Under the pieces are notes generated by a model, which saw only the letters and a program-made list of their open reading frames with translations, did no database searches and was not told where the DNA came from. From NCBI RefSeq assembly GCF_005281835.1, contig NZ_RZIS01000001.1, positions 474,341 to 538,340 of the forward strand: a stretch of DNA of 64,000 nt. The letters are read 5' to 3'. Both the position numbers and the translations under genes were made by a program. Numbering within the stretch: the first letter of the stretch is position 1; each line of letters begins with the position of its first letter. Positions 18,209-27,333 of this stretch are shown piece by piece. This stretch comes from Vibrio profundi (GTDB lineage: Bacteria > Pseudomonadota > Gammaproteobacteria > Enterobacterales > Vibrionaceae).

Positions 18209-18952
18209 ATGGGTGAATGGAAGATGCAAGGTAGTACTCACATTTTAGTGGTTGATGATGACCAAGAGATCCGCGAGCTGTTAGAGGAATACCTCAGCAA
18301 ATCTGGCTTTAAGGTTTCTTCGGTAGAAGACGGTATCGCACTAGAAAAGCATATCGAGACCGATGGTTACCCTGATCTTATTCTATTGGATGTGATGTTA
18401 CCTGGTGAAGACGGTTTTACCTTGTGTCAAAAGGTGCGCAAGCATTCCAATGTGCCGATTATTATGTTGACCGCAGTATCAGATGAAACCGATCAAATCA
18501 TCGGCCTAGAAATTGGTGCGGATGACTACATCGCCAAACCTTTTAGCCCGCGTCAGCTAATGGCACGTATTAAGGCCCTGTTAAGGCGAGTGCATGTTGT
18601 CGAAGAGAAACCGAGCGATGCGTTACCGAAACATATCTTATTTGGTGATTGGCGTTTAGATACTTTGGCCCACCGCCTAACTCATCAAGAAACTGATCAA
18701 GATTTTGATTTATCCGGCAGCGACTTTTCCTTGCTAATGCTATTTCTTAACCGCCCCAATGAAGTGCTAGATAGAGACACGATTTCGTTTGCAACGCGTG
18801 GACGAGAAGCCTTGCCGTTCGAGCGCGGTATTGATGTGCAGCTTAGCCGGCTAAGGCAGCGTTTAGGGGATAGCGGTAAATACCCACAGTACATTAAAAC
18901 CATGCGTGGGAACGGCTATATATTGGCGGTTCCTGTGAGCTATGAACATTAA
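18209..18952 (+). CDS. OmpR-family response regulator (GltR-like) of sugar transport locus
   Basis: Response regulator of 247 residues. The receiver has D16-D18 acidic cluster (VVDDD), phosphoacceptor D61 (LILLDVMLPGEDGF) and the Lys of IAKPFSP. The C-terminal winged helix ends KTMRGNGYILAVP. ATG 18209 is used; ATG 18224 is an alternative start five codons in. It is followed 25 bases later by its kinase and then by a sugar ABC transporter, the same order as the Pseudomonas gltR-gltS-gts glucose locus. Control of that transporter is the likely job (inference from context). Confidence 0.9.
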   Translation: MGEWKMQGSTHILVVDDDQEIRELLEEYLSKSGFKVSSVEDGIALEKHIETDGYPDLILLDVMLPGEDGFTLCQKVRKHSNVPIIMLTAVSDETDQIIGLEIGADDYIAKPFSPRQLMARIKALLRRVHVVEEKPSDALPKHILFGDWRLDTLAHRLTHQETDQDFDLSGSDFSLLMLFLNRPNEVLDRDTISFATRGREALPFERGIDVQLSRLRQRLGDSGKYPQYIKTMRGNGYILAVPVSYEH

Positions 18953-18977
18953 ATGAAACCTTGAGTCAGGTAATAGC

Positions 18978-20426
18978 ATGAACAAAGTATTCAAGTGGCT
19001 CAAGCCAAATTCATTGGTCGCTCGTACTCTATTGTTGACGCTACTGGCGGTAGTGATAGCGCAAGGGATCGCAACCGCCATTTGGTATACAGAATCAAAG
19101 AACAAGGAGCTGGAAGGTATTCGCTCCGCTTCATCGAGCATGGCAAATATGTTTGCCTCGACCGTGACTTTTTTTCAGTCCTTACCAGTCAAATATCGTC
19201 ATATTGTTTTAGACCAAATTCGTAATATGGGCGGGACACGCTTTTTTGTGTCGTTCAATAAAGAGCCTTTAATTGTTGAACCCATACCTGATACGCGATT
19301 AAAACGTGCTTCGGTCGAAGCGGTGCGGCAGGTGTTGCATGATAAGCTCAATAAAGTGGAATCTATTTCCGTCGATTTCTCTCGACCAGAGCACTTAAGA
19401 CTGCTCAAAAATGATATCTACTTAAGTGACTTACCTAAATCTTGGGCACACCATACCCTTACGTTAGAGCCAATAAATCCGCCAATATTGGTGGTGCAAA
19501 TTCAGTTGGCGACCCATGAATGGGTGTACATTGCGGCTTTGTTGCCAGCGCCTTATGTGAAGTTGGATGATACGATTCTTGGTCGTGAGCAAATCCTATT
19601 CTTATTCTTTTCAACGTCGATACTGTTATTACTTACTTACTTAATGATTCGCCGCCAAGTCAGGCCGCTAAAAAGTTTAGCGAAAGCCGCCAATGAAATG
19701 AGCATGGATATCCAGCAGCCAGCGTTGACCGAAGAAGGGGCCAGTGAGTTGGTCACGGCGACACGGGCATTTAACCGAATGCAGCAACGGATACGTCGGT
19801 ATGTGTCGGACCGAGAACATCTGTTCTCCGCTATTTCACACGATTTGAAAACACCCATTACCCGTTTAAGGCTACGAGCTGAATTACTAGAAAGCGATAC
19901 GAAACGTGGCAAATTCAATAAAGATCTCGATGAATTGGAAATGATGGTTAAAGGTGCACTGCAATGTGTTCGCGATACTGACCTTCATGAAAACAATGCC
20001 TACATCGATCTTAATGACATGATTTTGTCTGTGATTGAATCCCACAATCAAGCAGAGCATAAAGTTGGCTTTATCCCTGATTTAGGCGATCCGATTATCG
20101 CTAAGCCTTTAGCAATTAAGCGAGTCCTTACTAACCTCATTGATAATGCTGTGAAATACGGACACAGCGCCGATGTGACGTTAGTGATGGGGCAAGAATG
20201 GGTGGAAGTAAGCATTATTGACCGAGGCGATGGCATTCCAGAAGATAAGTTGGAGTGGGTATTTGAACCTTATTATCGAATTGCCAATGACGACCAAGGC
20301 CATGGTTTAGGGCTCGGGATCTGCCGGAATATTCTGCACGGACATGGTGGAGATCTCATTATTCGCAATCTACCGCAAGGTGGTTTAGAAGCGCGAGTCT
20401 ATATTCCTACTGGGCTTGAAGTGTAA
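18978..20426 (+). CDS. EnvZ-type sensor histidine kinase (GltS-like)
   Basis: Inner-membrane kinase of 482 residues. TM1 is at about 12-36, a periplasmic region of about 160 residues follows, and TM2 is at about 203-222. HAMP comes next, then the H-box FSAISHDLKTPITRLRL. The ATPase domain has N-box NLIDNAVKYG, G1 DRGDGIPEDK and G2 GHGLGLGICRNIL. The pairing with the preceding regulator is clear. A 22-bp inverted repeat begins at its stop codon. Sugar or osmotic sensing is suggested only by the downstream transporter. Confidence 0.9.
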   Translation: MNKVFKWLKPNSLVARTLLLTLLAVVIAQGIATAIWYTESKNKELEGIRSASSSMANMFASTVTFFQSLPVKYRHIVLDQIRNMGGTRFFVSFNKEPLIVEPIPDTRLKRASVEAVRQVLHDKLNKVESISVDFSRPEHLRLLKNDIYLSDLPKSWAHHTLTLEPINPPILVVQIQLATHEWVYIAALLPAPYVKLDDTILGREQILFLFFSTSILLLLTYLMIRRQVRPLKSLAKAANEMSMDIQQPALTEEGASELVTATRAFNRMQQRIRRYVSDREHLFSAISHDLKTPITRLRLRAELLESDTKRGKFNKDLDELEMMVKGALQCVRDTDLHENNAYIDLNDMILSVIESHNQAEHKVGFIPDLGDPIIAKPLAIKRVLTNLIDNAVKYGHSADVTLVMGQEWVEVSIIDRGDGIPEDKLEWVFEPYYRIANDDQGHGLGLGICRNILHGHGGDLIIRNLPQGGLEARVYIPTGLEV

Positions 20427-20446
20427 TGTAACAAGCGTGTTACATT
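20425..20446. promoter_or_regulatory. Perfect inverted repeat at kinase stop, before sugar ABC operon
   Basis: Arms AATGTAAC and GTTACATT with a 6-base spacer; the first arm overlaps the kinase TAA stop. It sits about 110 bases before the sugar-binding-protein start. It could be an operator for the upstream regulator or a hairpin that separates the two transcripts; no U run follows. Confidence 0.5.
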
Positions 20447-20537
20447 GTGCTTACCTTTTGTTTCAATCTTATAAATTAGAGTAAGTAGACTCTCTAGTGA
20501 ACCGGACGAAAAGGTCCGCTAGACATGGAAGATAATA

Positions 20538-21785
20538 ATGAATATTAAGAAAACCCTACTTACCCTATCTCTACTTTCTGCTGCCTCAATTGCTCATGCT
20601 GGTGAAGTTGAAGTACTTCACTGGTGGACGGCTGGTGGCGAAGCGAAATCGGCCTCAGTACTGAAAGGTATGTTAGAAGACCAAGGTCACTCTTGGAAAG
20701 ATTTTGCGGTTGCTGGCGGCGGCGGTGAAAGTGCTATGACAGTACTGAAAACTCGCGCGGTATCAGGTAATCCACCATCAGCTGCTCAGATTAAAGGTCA
20801 TGATATTCAAGAGTGGGGTGGGCTTGGTTTCTTAACATCATTAGATTCAACAGCGAAAAAAGAAAACTGGGATCAGATCCTGCCATCGGTTGTGACTAAA
20901 GTGATGAAGTGGGATGACGAGTACGTAGCGGTTCCGGTCAACGTTCACCGTGTTAACTGGCTATGGGCGAACCCAGAAGTATTGAAAAAATCAGGCGTAA
21001 CGGTACCAACCACTTTAGACGAATTTTTTGTTGCGGCTGATAAAATTAAAGCAGCAGGCTACGTTCCACTAGCGCACGGTGGTCAACCTTGGCAAGACGC
21101 GACTGTATTTGAAGCAGTGGCACTTGATGTACTTGGTAGCGAAGATTACAACAAAGCGTTTGTTGAATTGGACATGAGCGTACTGTCTGGCGACAAGATG
21201 GTAGAAGTGTTCACTAAGTTCAAGAAGATGCGTGATTACATCGACAGTAACTCTCCAGGCCGTGACTGGAACGTTGCAACATCTATGGTGATCAACGGCG
21301 AAGCTGCCATGCAAATTATGGGTGACTGGGCGAAAGGTGAATTTACCGCAGCTGGCAAAGTGCCGGGTAAAGACTACATCTGTGCACCTGCGCCGGGTAC
21401 CAATGGACAATTCACATTCAACATCGATAGCTTTGCGTTCTTTGAGCTAAATGGCTCATCGAATCAGAAAGCGCAGCAAGATCTGGCTCAAACCATTTTG
21501 ACCAAAGACTTCCAAGAAGTATTCAACCTAAATAAAGGTTCTATCCCTGTTCGCTTAGATATGGATATGTCTAAGTTTGACCAGTGTGCCTTAGATTCTA
21601 TGGCGACGTTCAAAGCAAGTGCTGATACCGGTGATCTCGTCCCGAGCATGGCTCACGGCCTAGCGACGACTAGCTACGCTCAAGGCGCTATCTACGATGT
21701 CGTGACCAACTTCTTCAACGAGAAGAATGCGGATCCTCAACAAGCAGCTGCAAAACTAGCGAAAGCGGTAAAAGCAGCAATCTAA
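20538..21785 (+). CDS. Sugar ABC transporter periplasmic binding protein (GtsA-like)
   Basis: Family 1 solute-binding protein of 415 residues. The signal peptide is [21 protein letters not shown], cleaved before [14 protein letters not shown] ([11 protein letters not shown] is typical of the glucose/mannose-binding proteins of GtsA type). The binding-lobe aromatic residues [10 protein letters not shown] and the motif [16 protein letters not shown] are present. Gene order kinase pair, binding protein, two permeases and ATPase matches the Pseudomonas glucose importer, so glucose or mannose is the best guess. It would act in the periplasm. Confidence 0.87.
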   Translation: MNIKKTLLTLSLLSAASIAHAGEVEVLHWWTAGGEAKSASVLKGMLEDQGHSWKDFAVAGGGGESAMTVLKTRAVSGNPPSAAQIKGHDIQEWGGLGFLTSLDSTAKKENWDQILPSVVTKVMKWDDEYVAVPVNVHRVNWLWANPEVLKKSGVTVPTTLDEFFVAADKIKAAGYVPLAHGGQPWQDATVFEAVALDVLGSEDYNKAFVELDMSVLSGDKMVEVFTKFKKMRDYIDSNSPGRDWNVATSMVINGEAAMQIMGDWAKGEFTAAGKVPGKDYICAPAPGTNGQFTFNIDSFAFFELNGSSNQKAQQDLAQTILTKDFQEVFNLNKGSIPVRLDMDMSKFDQCALDSMATFKASADTGDLVPSMAHGLATTSYAQGAIYDVVTNFFNEKNADPQQAAAKLAKAVKAAI

Positions 21786-21810
21786 TCGGGCTCTACGTTC
21801 TACCTGCCAG

Positions 21811-21891
21811 TTAACAAGCCCATTGCTCAAACGATGAGGGTTTGTTAACTGAGCCTTAACCCCCAGGGTGGGTAGGCTCGTGGGGAGCCTA
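21811..21891 (+). promoter_or_regulatory. Two tandem mRNA hairpins between binding-protein and permease genes
   Basis: First stem TTAACAAGCCC (21811-21821) pairs with GGGTTTGTTAA (21838-21848) with one G-U. Second stem TAGGCTC (21873-21879) pairs with GAGCCTA (21885-21891). No U run follows, so partial termination or 3'-end protection of the binding-protein message is more likely than full termination, as between malE and malF in other bacteria. Confidence 0.6.
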
Positions 21892-22046
21892 TCTGCCCTT
21901 TACCTTCTTTATGACGTTTACTTCAGATACCTCGATGGAGCTGAAGTAAAAGGCATATTTAAAAGATGTGAGATGTTCTATTAAATCGCCCTCTGGTTAT
22001 GGCAAGGAGATTTGATAGAGATGAGATTGCGTTACAAGGACTTGTT

Positions 22047-22985
22047 ATGGAGCATGCTTTAACTCGCTCAAAGGGCAATTCAGCAAACAATAAGGCGGCA
22101 CCAAAGCCGAGTTTTGCCGATAAGCTACAAAACTGGCTTCCGAAGATCGTATTAGCGCCGACCGCTTTGGTCACCGTGGTGTGTATTTACGGTTATATTT
22201 TTTGGACAGCTGCACTTTCAATGACTAACTCCCGTTTTCTGCCAAGTTTCAACTTTGTGGGCTTTGCTCAATATGAAAAGTTGATGGAAAACGACCGCTG
22301 GATCACTTCCATCACCAACTTAGGTTTGTTTGGGGTGTTATTCATGGCGATAGCGATTTTGCTTGGAGTAGGGCTGGCCGTTCTGCTTGATCAAAATATT
22401 CGTCAAGAAGGAGCGATTCGTACCATTTATCTGTATCCAATGGCGCTGTCGTTCATTGTCACTGGTACGGCGTGGAAGTGGATATTGAACCCTGGGTTAG
22501 GCATTGAAAAACTCATGCATGATTGGGGCTTCACGGACTTTAAATTTGATTGGCTAGTCGATTCAGAATTATCGGTCTACACCTTAGTCATCGCTGCGGT
22601 ATGGCAGTCTTCAGGGTTTGTTATGGCGATGTTCCTTGCTGGCCTGCGTGGCATCGATTCTTCAATCATCAAAGCCGCTCAAATCGATGGAGCAAGCCTG
22701 CCGACCATTTATTTTAAAATCATTTTGCCTTGCTTACGTCCGGTCGTATTTAGTGCCGTGATCATTACTTCGCACATTGCGATTAAGAGCTTTGACCTTG
22801 TCACCGCAATGACAGCTGGTGGCCCGGGTTATTCGTCTGATTTACCTGCTTTGTTTATGTATGCGCACTCATTTACGCGTGGCCAGATAGGGCTAGGCGC
22901 TGCCAGTGCCATGATGATGTTAGCGGGGATCTTAGCGATTTTAGTGCCGTATCTTTACTCTGAACTTAGGGAGAAGAAATCATGA
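22047..22985 (+). CDS. Sugar ABC transporter permease 1 (MalF/GtsB-like)
   Basis: Inner-membrane permease with about six spans and the EAA-loop region RGIDSSIIKAAQIDGASLPTIYFKIILPCLRP, visible as AAQIDGAS...FKIILP. The open frame begins 48 bases earlier, but AAGGA six bases before ATG 22047 fixes the likely start (MEHALTRSKG). Its stop overlaps the next permease (ATGA). It works with the second permease to form the channel. The 261-base gap from the binding-protein gene holds two hairpins. Confidence 0.9.
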   Translation: MEHALTRSKGNSANNKAAPKPSFADKLQNWLPKIVLAPTALVTVVCIYGYIFWTAALSMTNSRFLPSFNFVGFAQYEKLMENDRWITSITNLGLFGVLFMAIAILLGVGLAVLLDQNIRQEGAIRTIYLYPMALSFIVTGTAWKWILNPGLGIEKLMHDWGFTDFKFDWLVDSELSVYTLVIAAVWQSSGFVMAMFLAGLRGIDSSIIKAAQIDGASLPTIYFKIILPCLRPVVFSAVIITSHIAIKSFDLVTAMTAGGPGYSSDLPALFMYAHSFTRGQIGLGAASAMMMLAGILAILVPYLYSELREKKS

Positions 22986-23839
22986 TGAATAACGTGAATT
23001 TTGCTCGACTATTTATCTATTCAGTTCTGATTTTCTTCTGTCTAGTTTACTTAATGCCATTGTTTGTCATGGCGATCACTTCTTTTAAAACTCTGCCAGA
23101 TATCAAAGCCGGCAACCTTATGAGTTTGCCAAAGGAGTGGGTATTTGATGCTTGGTACAAAGCGTGGGACAGCGCTTGTACCGGTGTGAAATGTGAAGGT
23201 GTGAAAGGTTACTTCTGGAACTCGTTCCAAATGGTGATTCCAGCGGTAGCGATTTCAACATTGCTGGGCGCGTTTAACGGATATGTGGTGACGAAATGGC
23301 AATTCCGCGGCTCTAACTTGTTCTTCAGCTTATTGCTATTTGGCTGCTTTATTCCTTTCCAAGTTGTTCTACTGCCGATGGCGACTATGCTTGGAAAAAT
23401 GGGGTTAGCGAATACTACGCTTGGTTTAATCATTGTTCACGTTATCTACGGCATGGCGTTTACTACGCTGTTCTTCCGTAACTTTTATATCTCAATTCCT
23501 GATGAATTGGTTAAGGCTGCGAAGCTAGACGGAGCTGGGTTCTTTACGATCTTCTTCAAGATCTTACTGCCTATTTCTACGCCTATCATCATGGTGACGG
23601 TGATCTGGCAGTTCACCGCTATTTGGAATGATTTCTTATTTGGAGTGGTGTATTCGGGCTCTGATACCCAACCAATTACAGTGGCGCTGAATAACCTCGT
23701 CAACACCAGTACTGGTGTTAAAGAATACAACGTCGACATGGCAGCCGCGATTATCGCAGCACTGCCGACACTTCTCGTATACGTTTTCGCAGGAAAATAC
23801 TTTGTTCGTGGCCTAACGGCAGGATCAGTAAAAGGATAA
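22982..23839 (+). CDS. Sugar ABC transporter permease 2 (MalG/GtsC-like)
   Basis: Second inner-membrane permease of 285 residues, about six spans. The EAA loop is [27 protein letters not shown], seen as KAAKLDGAG...FKILLP, which docks on the ATPase. The start overlaps the preceding stop by four bases, indicating translational coupling. A loop with two Cys ([13 protein letters not shown]) lies between the first two spans, a feature not required in the family. Confidence 0.92.
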   Translation: MMNNVNFARLFIYSVLIFFCLVYLMPLFVMAITSFKTLPDIKAGNLMSLPKEWVFDAWYKAWDSACTGVKCEGVKGYFWNSFQMVIPAVAISTLLGAFNGYVVTKWQFRGSNLFFSLLLFGCFIPFQVVLLPMATMLGKMGLANTTLGLIIVHVIYGMAFTTLFFRNFYISIPDELVKAAKLDGAGFFTIFFKILLPISTPIIMVTVIWQFTAIWNDFLFGVVYSGSDTQPITVALNNLVNTSTGVKEYNVDMAAAIIAALPTLLVYVFAGKYFVRGLTAGSVKG

Positions 23840-23844
23840 TTACC

Positions 23845-24957
23845 ATGGCAACATTAGATTTAAAACAGATCCGTAAAACCTACCGTAACGCGGACAATGA
23901 AACCTTGAAAGGCATTGATATCAGTATCGACTCTGGCGAGTTTCTAATTTTGGTTGGCCCTTCAGGCTGCGGTAAATCGACGTTAATGAATACCATCGCT
24001 GGCTTGGAAAATATTAGCTCGGGTGAAATTGTGATTGACGGTGTGGATGTGGCTCAGGTTGAGCCTAAAGACCGCGACATCGCGATGGTGTTTCAGTCTT
24101 ATGCGCTGTATCCGAACATGACAGTACGTGGCAATATCGCTTTTGGTTTGAAGATTCGCAAGATGCCACCACAAGAGATTGACGCTGAAGTGAACCGCGT
24201 TGCCGAGATGCTGCAAATTGATCACTTGTTGGATCGTAAACCGTCTCAGCTTTCTGGTGGTCAGAGGCAGCGTGTAGCGATGGGGCGTGCTTTGGCTCGT
24301 CGCCCGAAGCTTTACCTATTTGATGAACCACTTTCAAACCTAGATGCGAAGTTACGTGTCGAAATGCGTCATCAGATCAAGCGCTTACATCAACAACTGA
24401 ACACCACCATAGTGTATGTGACGCACGATCAAATTGAGGCGATGACGTTGGCCGATCGTATTGCGGTTATGAAGGATGGAGAACTGCAACAGCTAGGGAC
24501 ACCGCAAGAGATTTACACTAAACCTAATAACATGTTTGTTGCGGGTTTTATGGGGTCACCGTCGATGAATTTTATTAAAACCATGGTCGATTTGGATGAA
24601 GAGCAGAACCCGATCATTAAAGTGACAGGAACGGAAGAACAAGAACACCATATTCGTTTACCAAAAAGTATGCGTGAGCAAGATGGTAAAGAAGTGGTGA
24701 TTGGCCTAAGGCCGGAACATATCAGTGAGCAACAAAGTGAAGATACTTCGGCATCGACATTGTTGGATCTTAAGCTAGAAGTACTCGAACCGACAGGGCC
24801 AGATACCATTGCAATGGTTAAAGTGAACGACCAAGAAGTCGCGTGTCGTTTGTCTCCTGAGTTTGAAGCGACAGTTGGGCAAATGGCACCGCTGCATTTT
24901 GACTTATCAAAAGCCGTATTCTTCGACGCGCAGACGGAAGCTAGAATCGACTTTTAA
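23845..24957 (+). CDS. Sugar ABC transporter ATP-binding protein (MalK/UgpC-like)
   Basis: Cytoplasmic ATPase of 370 residues energising sugar import. Walker [10 protein letters not shown] is at 38-46, the signature is [15 protein letters not shown], and Walker B is [12 protein letters not shown] with a downstream switch His in YVTHDQ. The C-terminal third is the MalK-type OB/TOBE regulatory domain ([10 protein letters not shown]). It follows the permease by five bases. A rho-independent terminator downstream closes the operon. Confidence 0.94.
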   Translation: MATLDLKQIRKTYRNADNETLKGIDISIDSGEFLILVGPSGCGKSTLMNTIAGLENISSGEIVIDGVDVAQVEPKDRDIAMVFQSYALYPNMTVRGNIAFGLKIRKMPPQEIDAEVNRVAEMLQIDHLLDRKPSQLSGGQRQRVAMGRALARRPKLYLFDEPLSNLDAKLRVEMRHQIKRLHQQLNTTIVYVTHDQIEAMTLADRIAVMKDGELQQLGTPQEIYTKPNNMFVAGFMGSPSMNFIKTMVDLDEEQNPIIKVTGTEEQEHHIRLPKSMREQDGKEVVIGLRPEHISEQQSEDTSASTLLDLKLEVLEPTGPDTIAMVKVNDQEVACRLSPEFEATVGQMAPLHFDLSKAVFFDAQTEARIDF

Positions 24958-25006
24958 CGTTTCAGCTTAGACGAATCAATCGTTTAAGCTGAATCAATAA
25001 TATAAT

Positions 25007-25046
25007 AAGCCTACGCCTTTATTTACTTAGGGTGTAGGCTTTGTTG
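25007..25046 (+). terminator. Rho-independent terminator after sugar ABC operon
   Basis: AAGCCTACGCC pairs with GGTGTAGGCTT (one G-U), followed by the T-rich TGTTGTTTT. Confidence 0.8.
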
Positions 25047-25219
25047 TTTTGAAATTGATGAATCGAATTGTCAATTTCCTGTTAAAACTCCTTTTCGCAA
25101 GATATGCGTTATCGAGAGTAGCTATACTTAATTCACAGCCTAGGAGTTGCCAAATACATTCCCCAATTAACTGGCAGCTTACTCATACATAGGCTTTGAC
25201 ATACTGAAACAACTGAGTA

Positions 25220-25260
25220 GGGGAATGATGCATAATCCTCCTTCCTATGTATCATTCTCC
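25220..25260. other. Strong hairpin of unknown role, 15-bp stem
   Basis: Left arm GGGGAATGATGCATA, right arm TATGTATCATTCTCC (two G-U pairs), loop of 11 bases containing CCTCCTT on the plus strand and AAGGAGG on the minus strand. It is not followed by a T run. It could be part of a small RNA or a leader structure. Confidence 0.45.
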
Positions 25261-25295
25261 TTCTGTTTATCCCCAGTTTGAACATACGTTTATAA

Positions 25296-25317
25296 AATGA
25301 GTGAGATGTTACTCATT
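25296..25317. promoter_or_regulatory. Inverted repeat, candidate DctD enhancer site
   Basis: AATGAGT and ACTCATT separated by 8 bases, about 115-130 bases upstream of the sigma-54 promoter of dctP. The distance is right for an activator that loops to sigma-54 polymerase. Assignment to DctD is inference. Confidence 0.45.
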
Positions 25318-25429
25318 CGTTAAATAACTATGTGTCATTTCCCACCCATTATTATTCGCTTTTCTAACGCCACTAAATCAATTTCACATTAAGCTGTTGT
25401 TATTTAATGTTTTTATTTGTTTTATAAAG

Positions 25430-25446
25430 TTGGCTCGCTAGTTGCT
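25430..25446 (+). promoter_or_regulatory. Sigma-54 promoter of dctPQM
   Basis: TTGGCTCGCTAGTTGCT: GG at 25432-25433 and GC at 25444-25445 with exactly 10 bases between, matching the -24/-12 consensus (TGGCAC-N5-TTGC). It sits 58 bases before dctP, whose cognate regulator DctD is a sigma-54 activator encoded in this window. Confidence 0.8.
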
Positions 25447-25503
25447 CTATAGAAACTACGCAGTTCCCATTGATGGGCTGTTTGTTTACTAAGGAGAATA
25501 ATA

Positions 25504-26499
25504 ATGTTTAAGCCTCTTACCCTGCTGTCTGTATCTGCTCTGGCACTCACCAGTTTTAACGCTGCTGCTAACTGTGATCCAGGTGAAATCGTGATTAAGT
25601 TCAGCCACGTAACCAATACCGATAAGCACCCGAAAGGCATCGCGGCTTCTTTGCTAGAAGAGCGAGTAAACACTGAAATGAATGGTAAAGCTTGTATGCA
25701 AGTTTTCCCTAACTCAACCCTTTACGATGACAATAAGGTGCTGGAAGCCCTTTTAAATGGTGATGTTCAAATGGCGGCGCCTTCGCTGTCTAAGTTTGAA
25801 AAATTCACTAAGAAATACCGCATTTTTGACCTTCCATTCCTATTTGAAGATGTAGAAGCGGTTGACCGTTTCCAAAACTCAGAGTCTGGCGAAAAGCTGA
25901 AAAACGCGATGAAACGTCGTGGACTGAAAGGCCTAGCATTTTGGCACAACGGTATGAAGCAAATGTCGGCAAACAAACCACTACTTAACCCTGAAGATGC
26001 GAAAGATCTTAAGTTCCGTGTTCAGGCTTCAGATGTACTAGTGGCTCAGTTTGAGCAGCTTGGCGCAAACCCGCAGAAAATGTCATTCAAAGAAGTATAT
26101 GGCGGCCTGCAAACTAAGGTTATCGATGGTCAAGAGAACACTTGGTCAAACATCTACGGTAAGAAATTCTTTGAAGTTCAAGACGGTGTGACGGAAACCA
26201 ACCACGGCATTCTTGATTACCTAGTGGTAACTTCAAATGACTTTTGGAAAAAGCTACCTGACGACGTACGTACTCAGCTAGATACAATCGTGAAAGAAGT
26301 ATCTGCGACACGTAACGCTGAGTCTTCGAAAGTAAACCTTGCGAATAAAAACAACATCATCGAAGCCGGTGGTGAAGTTCGTACGCTTACACCAGTACAG
26401 CGTCAAGCATGGGTAACTGCGCTTCAACCGGTTTGGAAGAAGTTTGAAAAAGACATCGGTTCAGATCTGATTGAAGCAGCCCTAGCTTCAAATAAATAA
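25504..26499 (+). CDS. dctP: TRAP C4-dicarboxylate binding protein DctP
   Basis: Periplasmic binding protein of the TRAP transporter family, 331 residues. The signal peptide is about 22 residues (LALTSFNAAA). The mature start EIVIKFSHVTNTDKHPKG and the ligand-Arg region KFRVQASDV...LGANPQKMSFKEVYGGLQTKVIDGQENTW are hallmarks of the DctP family that binds succinate, fumarate and malate. AAGGAG lies seven bases upstream. The gene follows a sigma-54 promoter and heads dctPQM. Confidence 0.94.
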   Translation: MFKPLTLLSVSALALTSFNAAANCDPGEIVIKFSHVTNTDKHPKGIAASLLEERVNTEMNGKACMQVFPNSTLYDDNKVLEALLNGDVQMAAPSLSKFEKFTKKYRIFDLPFLFEDVEAVDRFQNSESGEKLKNAMKRRGLKGLAFWHNGMKQMSANKPLLNPEDAKDLKFRVQASDVLVAQFEQLGANPQKMSFKEVYGGLQTKVIDGQENTWSNIYGKKFFEVQDGVTETNHGILDYLVVTSNDFWKKLPDDVRTQLDTIVKEVSATRNAESSKVNLANKNNIIEAGGEVRTLTPVQRQAWVTALQPVWKKFEKDIGSDLIEAALASNK

Positions 26500-26507
26500 C
26501 ACCGCTA

Positions 26508-26538
26508 AAGGAGTGGTGCCTCCTCACCACCACTCCTT
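26508..26538 (+). terminator. Hairpin between dctP and dctQ (partial terminator)
   Basis: Perfect 11-bp stem AAGGAGTGGTG/CACCACTCCTT. The T run is imperfect (GTTCCAATCATTATTTTT), so it probably attenuates rather than stops, giving more DctP than membrane subunits. Confidence 0.6.
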
Positions 26539-26598
26539 GTTCCAATCATTATTTTTAAACCGTTACTCCTAAAACAAGAACAATAAGCGGATCTATTT

Positions 26599-27330
26599 AT
26601 GGAAACCCCTCAAATGGAAGAACAGTCTCTATTTTCCAAAGTCGGAAAGTTTACCGATGCGATTGAAGAGTCCTTGATTGCATTTTTTCTAGGCGCAATG
26701 ACGCTACTGACTTTCGCGAACGTTATTTTTCGTTACGCGTTCAACGACAATATTCTGTGGGCACTTGAGCTGACGGTATTCATGTTTGCATGGATGGTGT
26801 TAGTGGGTGCGTCTTACGGTGTGAAAAAACATTTTCATATCGGTGTGGATGTCATCATCAATTTAGCGCCCGAGAAGCTCAGAAAAATCTACGCTTTGAT
26901 CGCTGTGACCAGTTGCCTCGCATTTTCTATTTTACTTTTGATTGGTTCATGGAATTACTGGTACCCGTTTGCAACAGAGCGAGCATGGTACGAAACCGAT
27001 GATATCCCAATGCCTGAAATGCTCCAGTTCATGGCGGACTGGCTAAATGAGGGCGAACGTTACGAGAAATTACCTCGCTTTATCCCTTATATGGCGCTGC
27101 CAATTGGTATGGCTCTGCTTACTTTCCGTTTTACTCAGATCGCTTATCAGATCGTGACAGGCAAGTTAGATCGAATGATCGCAGGTCATGAAGCCGAAGA
27201 AGAGTTAGATGCACTAAAAGCGGACGTATTAGCGGGTTCAGAAGAAGACACCACAGCGGCGCTTGATGAGCATATTTCTCATAAGCCAGATACGAACTCG
27301 GCAAGTCGTTCAAAAGGGAAGGAAGACTAA
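26599..27330 (+). CDS. dctQ: TRAP transporter small permease DctQ
   Basis: Small membrane subunit of the TRAP transporter, 243 residues with four predicted spans. The sequence WALELTVFMFAWMVLVGASYGVKKHFHIGVDV, visible in parts as LELTVFMFAWMVLVG and KKHFHIGVD, is typical of DctQ. It is longer than many DctQ proteins because of a hydrophilic acidic C-terminal tail of about 60 residues. It is followed after three bases by dctM. Confidence 0.93.
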   Translation: METPQMEEQSLFSKVGKFTDAIEESLIAFFLGAMTLLTFANVIFRYAFNDNILWALELTVFMFAWMVLVGASYGVKKHFHIGVDVIINLAPEKLRKIYALIAVTSCLAFSILLLIGSWNYWYPFATERAWYETDDIPMPEMLQFMADWLNEGERYEKLPRFIPYMALPIGMALLTFRFTQIAYQIVTGKLDRMIAGHEAEEELDALKADVLAGSEEDTTAALDEHISHKPDTNSASRSKGKED

Positions 27331-27333
27331 ATC

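Larger units (their letters stand above)
24958..25503. other. 546-bp intergenic region with terminators, hairpin, inverted repeat and sigma-54 promoter
   Basis: No convincing coding frame. In order it holds: a hairpin at 24961-24993 (TTCAGCTTA/TAAGCTGAA), a terminator at 25007-25046, a possible -10 element TATACT at 25123-25128, a 15-bp-stem hairpin at 25220-25260, an inverted repeat at 25296-25317, and a sigma-54 promoter at 25430-25446. The parts after 25100 may include an unrecognised small RNA. Confidence 0.6.

Noticed and set aside
26120..26311. Minus-strand frame inside dctP
   Set aside because: Fully inside a well-supported gene, with no family signature.
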